Assembly: GCF_014192055.1 (NCBI RefSeq)
Contig: NZ_JACHXM010000014.1
Location: 31,701-95,700, forward strand
Source of the DNA: Halomonas organivorans
Lineage (GTDB): Bacteria > Pseudomonadota > Gammaproteobacteria > Pseudomonadales > Halomonadaceae
Direction: 5' to 3'
DNA: 64,000 nucleotides
Position numbers and translations under genes: made by a program. Position 1 is the first letter of the stretch, and each line of letters opens with the position of its first letter. This document shows positions 62,730 to 64,000 of the stretch, piece by piece. The notes under the pieces were generated by a model. It searched no databases, was not told the origin of the DNA, and worked only from the letters and a program-made list of their open reading frames with translations.

Positions 62730-62772
62730 TGGTGGGCCCAGCTGGACTCGAACCAGCGACCAAGGGATTATG
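62730..62772 (-). repeat. Right tRNA 3'-half repeat (attachment-site-like)
   Basis: A copy of the 3' half of a CAU-anticodon tRNA with an intact T-stem (GCTGG-TTCGAGT-CCAGC on the minus strand) and CCA end. Similarity extends two or three bases further than in the left copy (ATTATGAGT) and then stops, so this is also a fragment. Confidence 0.75.
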
Positions 62773-63192
62773 AGTTCGCTTTTAAAACAATAAGTTACTG
62801 ACACAAAAGGAAAACTGACCGAAATCTAGCGTAAGGTACAGTTCTTTTTAATCAGTAACTTAGCGAAAGTTAAGGATAGCACACGAAGCTGGTGTGTGTA
62901 CCACTAGTGTACCGCTTTAGGCCTCACCTCTCTCGAGCAGCATGCCTATGAGGGGCGCAAGATCGCTTCTCTCAAAGGTATGCTGACCGCTTACGGCCGA
63001 GGCTGTGTGAAAACCCGAAAATCCGTTGCCTGTTCCCGTATCCGGCTCTCAGGCCAAGCTCAGCAGCCTACAAGACGCCTCAACGCACTTTCGTCACCGC
63101 CACATACGAGGTTATTCAAAATAGCGCTCCCCGAGATATCTTCCCTAAGAGCGTCATAGGGCGCTACAGAGCGACAGAGAGCGGCAGGCACA
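62773..63192. other. Island-edge DNA with inverted and direct repeats, then IS flank
   Basis: No gene is supported. TAAGTTACTGA (62791-62801) and TCAGTAACTTA (62852-62862) form a perfect 11-bp inverted repeat, and GTGTACC-ACTA-GTGTACC lies near 62898-62915. Such repeats beside a tRNA fragment may be arm or accessory sites of a lost integrase (inference). At about 63000-63014 GGCTGTGTGAAAAC looks like an IS1182-type terminal repeat. Confidence 0.4.
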
Positions 63193-63981
63193 CTATGCCC
63201 GCATTGCCTGGATCAAGCCCTTGGTGCCGAGGATCTTCATGACGCGTTTCATATTGTAGGCCAGCACGTGAAGGCTCATTTCCGTGCTGACGTTCTTGAG
63301 GCTCTTGGTCAGAAAATGCGTCGCGCCCATCCAGGCCTTTAGCGTGCCGAACGGGTGTTCGACGGTCTGGCGTCTGAGGCGCATCATTTCCGGCTTCTGG
63401 TCCAATCGAGACTGTACTGCCTCAAGCACTTCCTCGTGCTCCCAACGTTTGATACGCCGGTATTTACCAGTGGTACATTGCCCTTTCATCGTGCAGTTCG
63501 GGCAGGCTGAACTCCAGTAACAATGCAGCGTCTGTCCTTTTTCGACGTTCTTGAAACGCCAGATCAGCCGCTCTCCTGCAGGGCAGCGATATTCGTTTCT
63601 TTCAGGGATGAATAGAAATGCCTCTCTGGGATACATCCCCTTAGCCTGGCTCGGTGAGGTTTTCGGCTTGGGGAGATAGGTGGTGATACCGGCCTTGTGG
63701 CACGCGAGGATCTCTTCTCCCTTAAAGTAACCGCGATCAGCCACGACGTTGAGATCTTTGATTCCGCTGGCATCACGTGCCTGCTTGGCCATCCGGGAAA
63801 GTTGACTGCGGTCACTACCGACGTTGGTAACTTCATGGGCAACAATCAAGTGATGCCGGCTATCGACGGCAGTCTGTACGTTGTACCCCACTACCCCAGT
63901 GCCTCGAGCTATGGTGATTTCTGGTGTACGGGAGGAGGTAGGAAGGGTGGCGTATCCTATTGATTGATCACGACCAAGATC
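63193..63981 (-). pseudogene. IS1182-family transposase, C-terminal part (N-terminus broken or missing)
   Basis: The frame encodes the DDE transposase from GTGVVGYNVQTAVDSRHHLIVAHE onward, with DLNVVADRGYFKG, the Cys cluster CPNCTMKGQC and the C-terminal RRQTVEHPFGTLKAWMG...LAYNMKRVMKILG. Full IS1182 transposases are ~450-550 residues; here an in-frame stop at 63982-63984 lies only ~30 codons upstream of the recognisable start, and no other frame to the window end restores the N-terminal half. It is therefore frameshifted or truncated. The element continues past the window, so this is judged with some reserve. Confidence 0.75.
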
Positions 63982-64000
63982 TCAATCAACACGAGCGGAT

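Larger units (their letters stand above)
58714..62772. mobile_element. Small tRNA-fragment-bounded island carrying the tct operon
   Basis: The interval is bounded by two 43-bp direct repeats (58714-58756 and 62730-62772, one mismatch) equal to the 3' half of a CAU-anticodon (Met-type) tRNA. It contains only the tctCBA operon and non-coding DNA, and it is clearly AT-richer than the DNA to its left. No integrase gene is inside. This fits an island or remnant inserted at a tRNA attachment site whose intact tRNA lies outside the window. Confidence 0.6.

Noticed and set aside
62517..62801. Open frame ending in WWAQLDSNQRPRDYE-like peptide
   Set aside because: That peptide is the translation of the tRNA fragment, a well-known annotation artefact; upstream codons show no recognisable protein.

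Overview
The window is high-GC gammaproteobacterial DNA, most like a halophilic Halomonadaceae (Halomonas-type) chromosome. The acidic protein surfaces, the assimilatory nitrate locus with NasST control, the SstT, YnfA and AzlCD transporters and the short REP elements fit this. The assignment is inference from gene content; no rRNA or intact tRNA is present to settle it.

Layout. (1) 1-2.6 kb: the end of an MFS transporter, then an SDR, a peroxiredoxin, a GFA-type protein and a GNAT acetyltransferase. (2) 2.6-12.9 kb: a complete nitrate assimilation locus. cobA (siroheme precursor) and nasA (nitrate reductase) lie on the minus strand; nasT-nasS, an FAD oxidoreductase, nirB and nirD lie on the plus strand. 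Divergent sigma-54-type promoters share a perfect NtrC-type dyad, and the nir leader carries a textbook ANTAR double-hexaloop element that NasT should bind. (3) 13-20 kb: PIN-PhoH ATPase, a zinc ribbon, a visibly AT-richer cqsA (CAI-1-type autoinducer synthase) with an unknown 90-aa neighbour, an esterase, an SLC13/TrkA_C permease and a cold-shock gene. (4) 20-29.5 kb: GMC oxidoreductase, CBS protein, FMN glutamate-synthase-like protein, mntP behind a yybP-ykoY manganese riboswitch, a CDF metal exporter, an HPP protein, and PAP2-eptA lipid A modification genes. PmrA-type CTTAA boxes lie in two intergenic regions. (5) 29.6-43.4 kb: PhoD-like phosphatase, PepSY and DUF2946 proteins, pgpA, NnrU, YtoQ, ChaC, an enlarged isocitrate dehydrogenase, purine deaminase and permease with a LysR regulator, ynfA and sstT. 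(6) 43.4-57.6 kb: LysR, C45 acyltransferase, MHS transporter, amidohydrolase-CynX operon, LysR, XRE/cupin-AzlC-AzlD, DUF4336, an ECF sigma/anti-sigma pair with a small secreted protein, and a chemoreceptor. (7) 57.6-58.2 kb: an eight-copy REP-type hairpin array. (8) 58.7-62.8 kb: a tctCBA tripartite tricarboxylate transporter operon, AT-richer than its surroundings, between two 43-bp direct repeats of a tRNA 3' half, i.e. a small integrated island or its scar. (9) 63-64 kb: a broken IS1182-type transposase.

Most informative points: the layered NtrC/sigma-54/NasT control of nitrate assimilation, the apparently transferred cqsA module without a linked CqsS sensor, the PmrA-like sites, the manganese riboswitch, the tRNA-fragment-bounded transporter island, and a ~50-residue internal repeat in the isocitrate dehydrogenase. 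I found no CRISPR array, toxin-antitoxin pair or obvious defence system.
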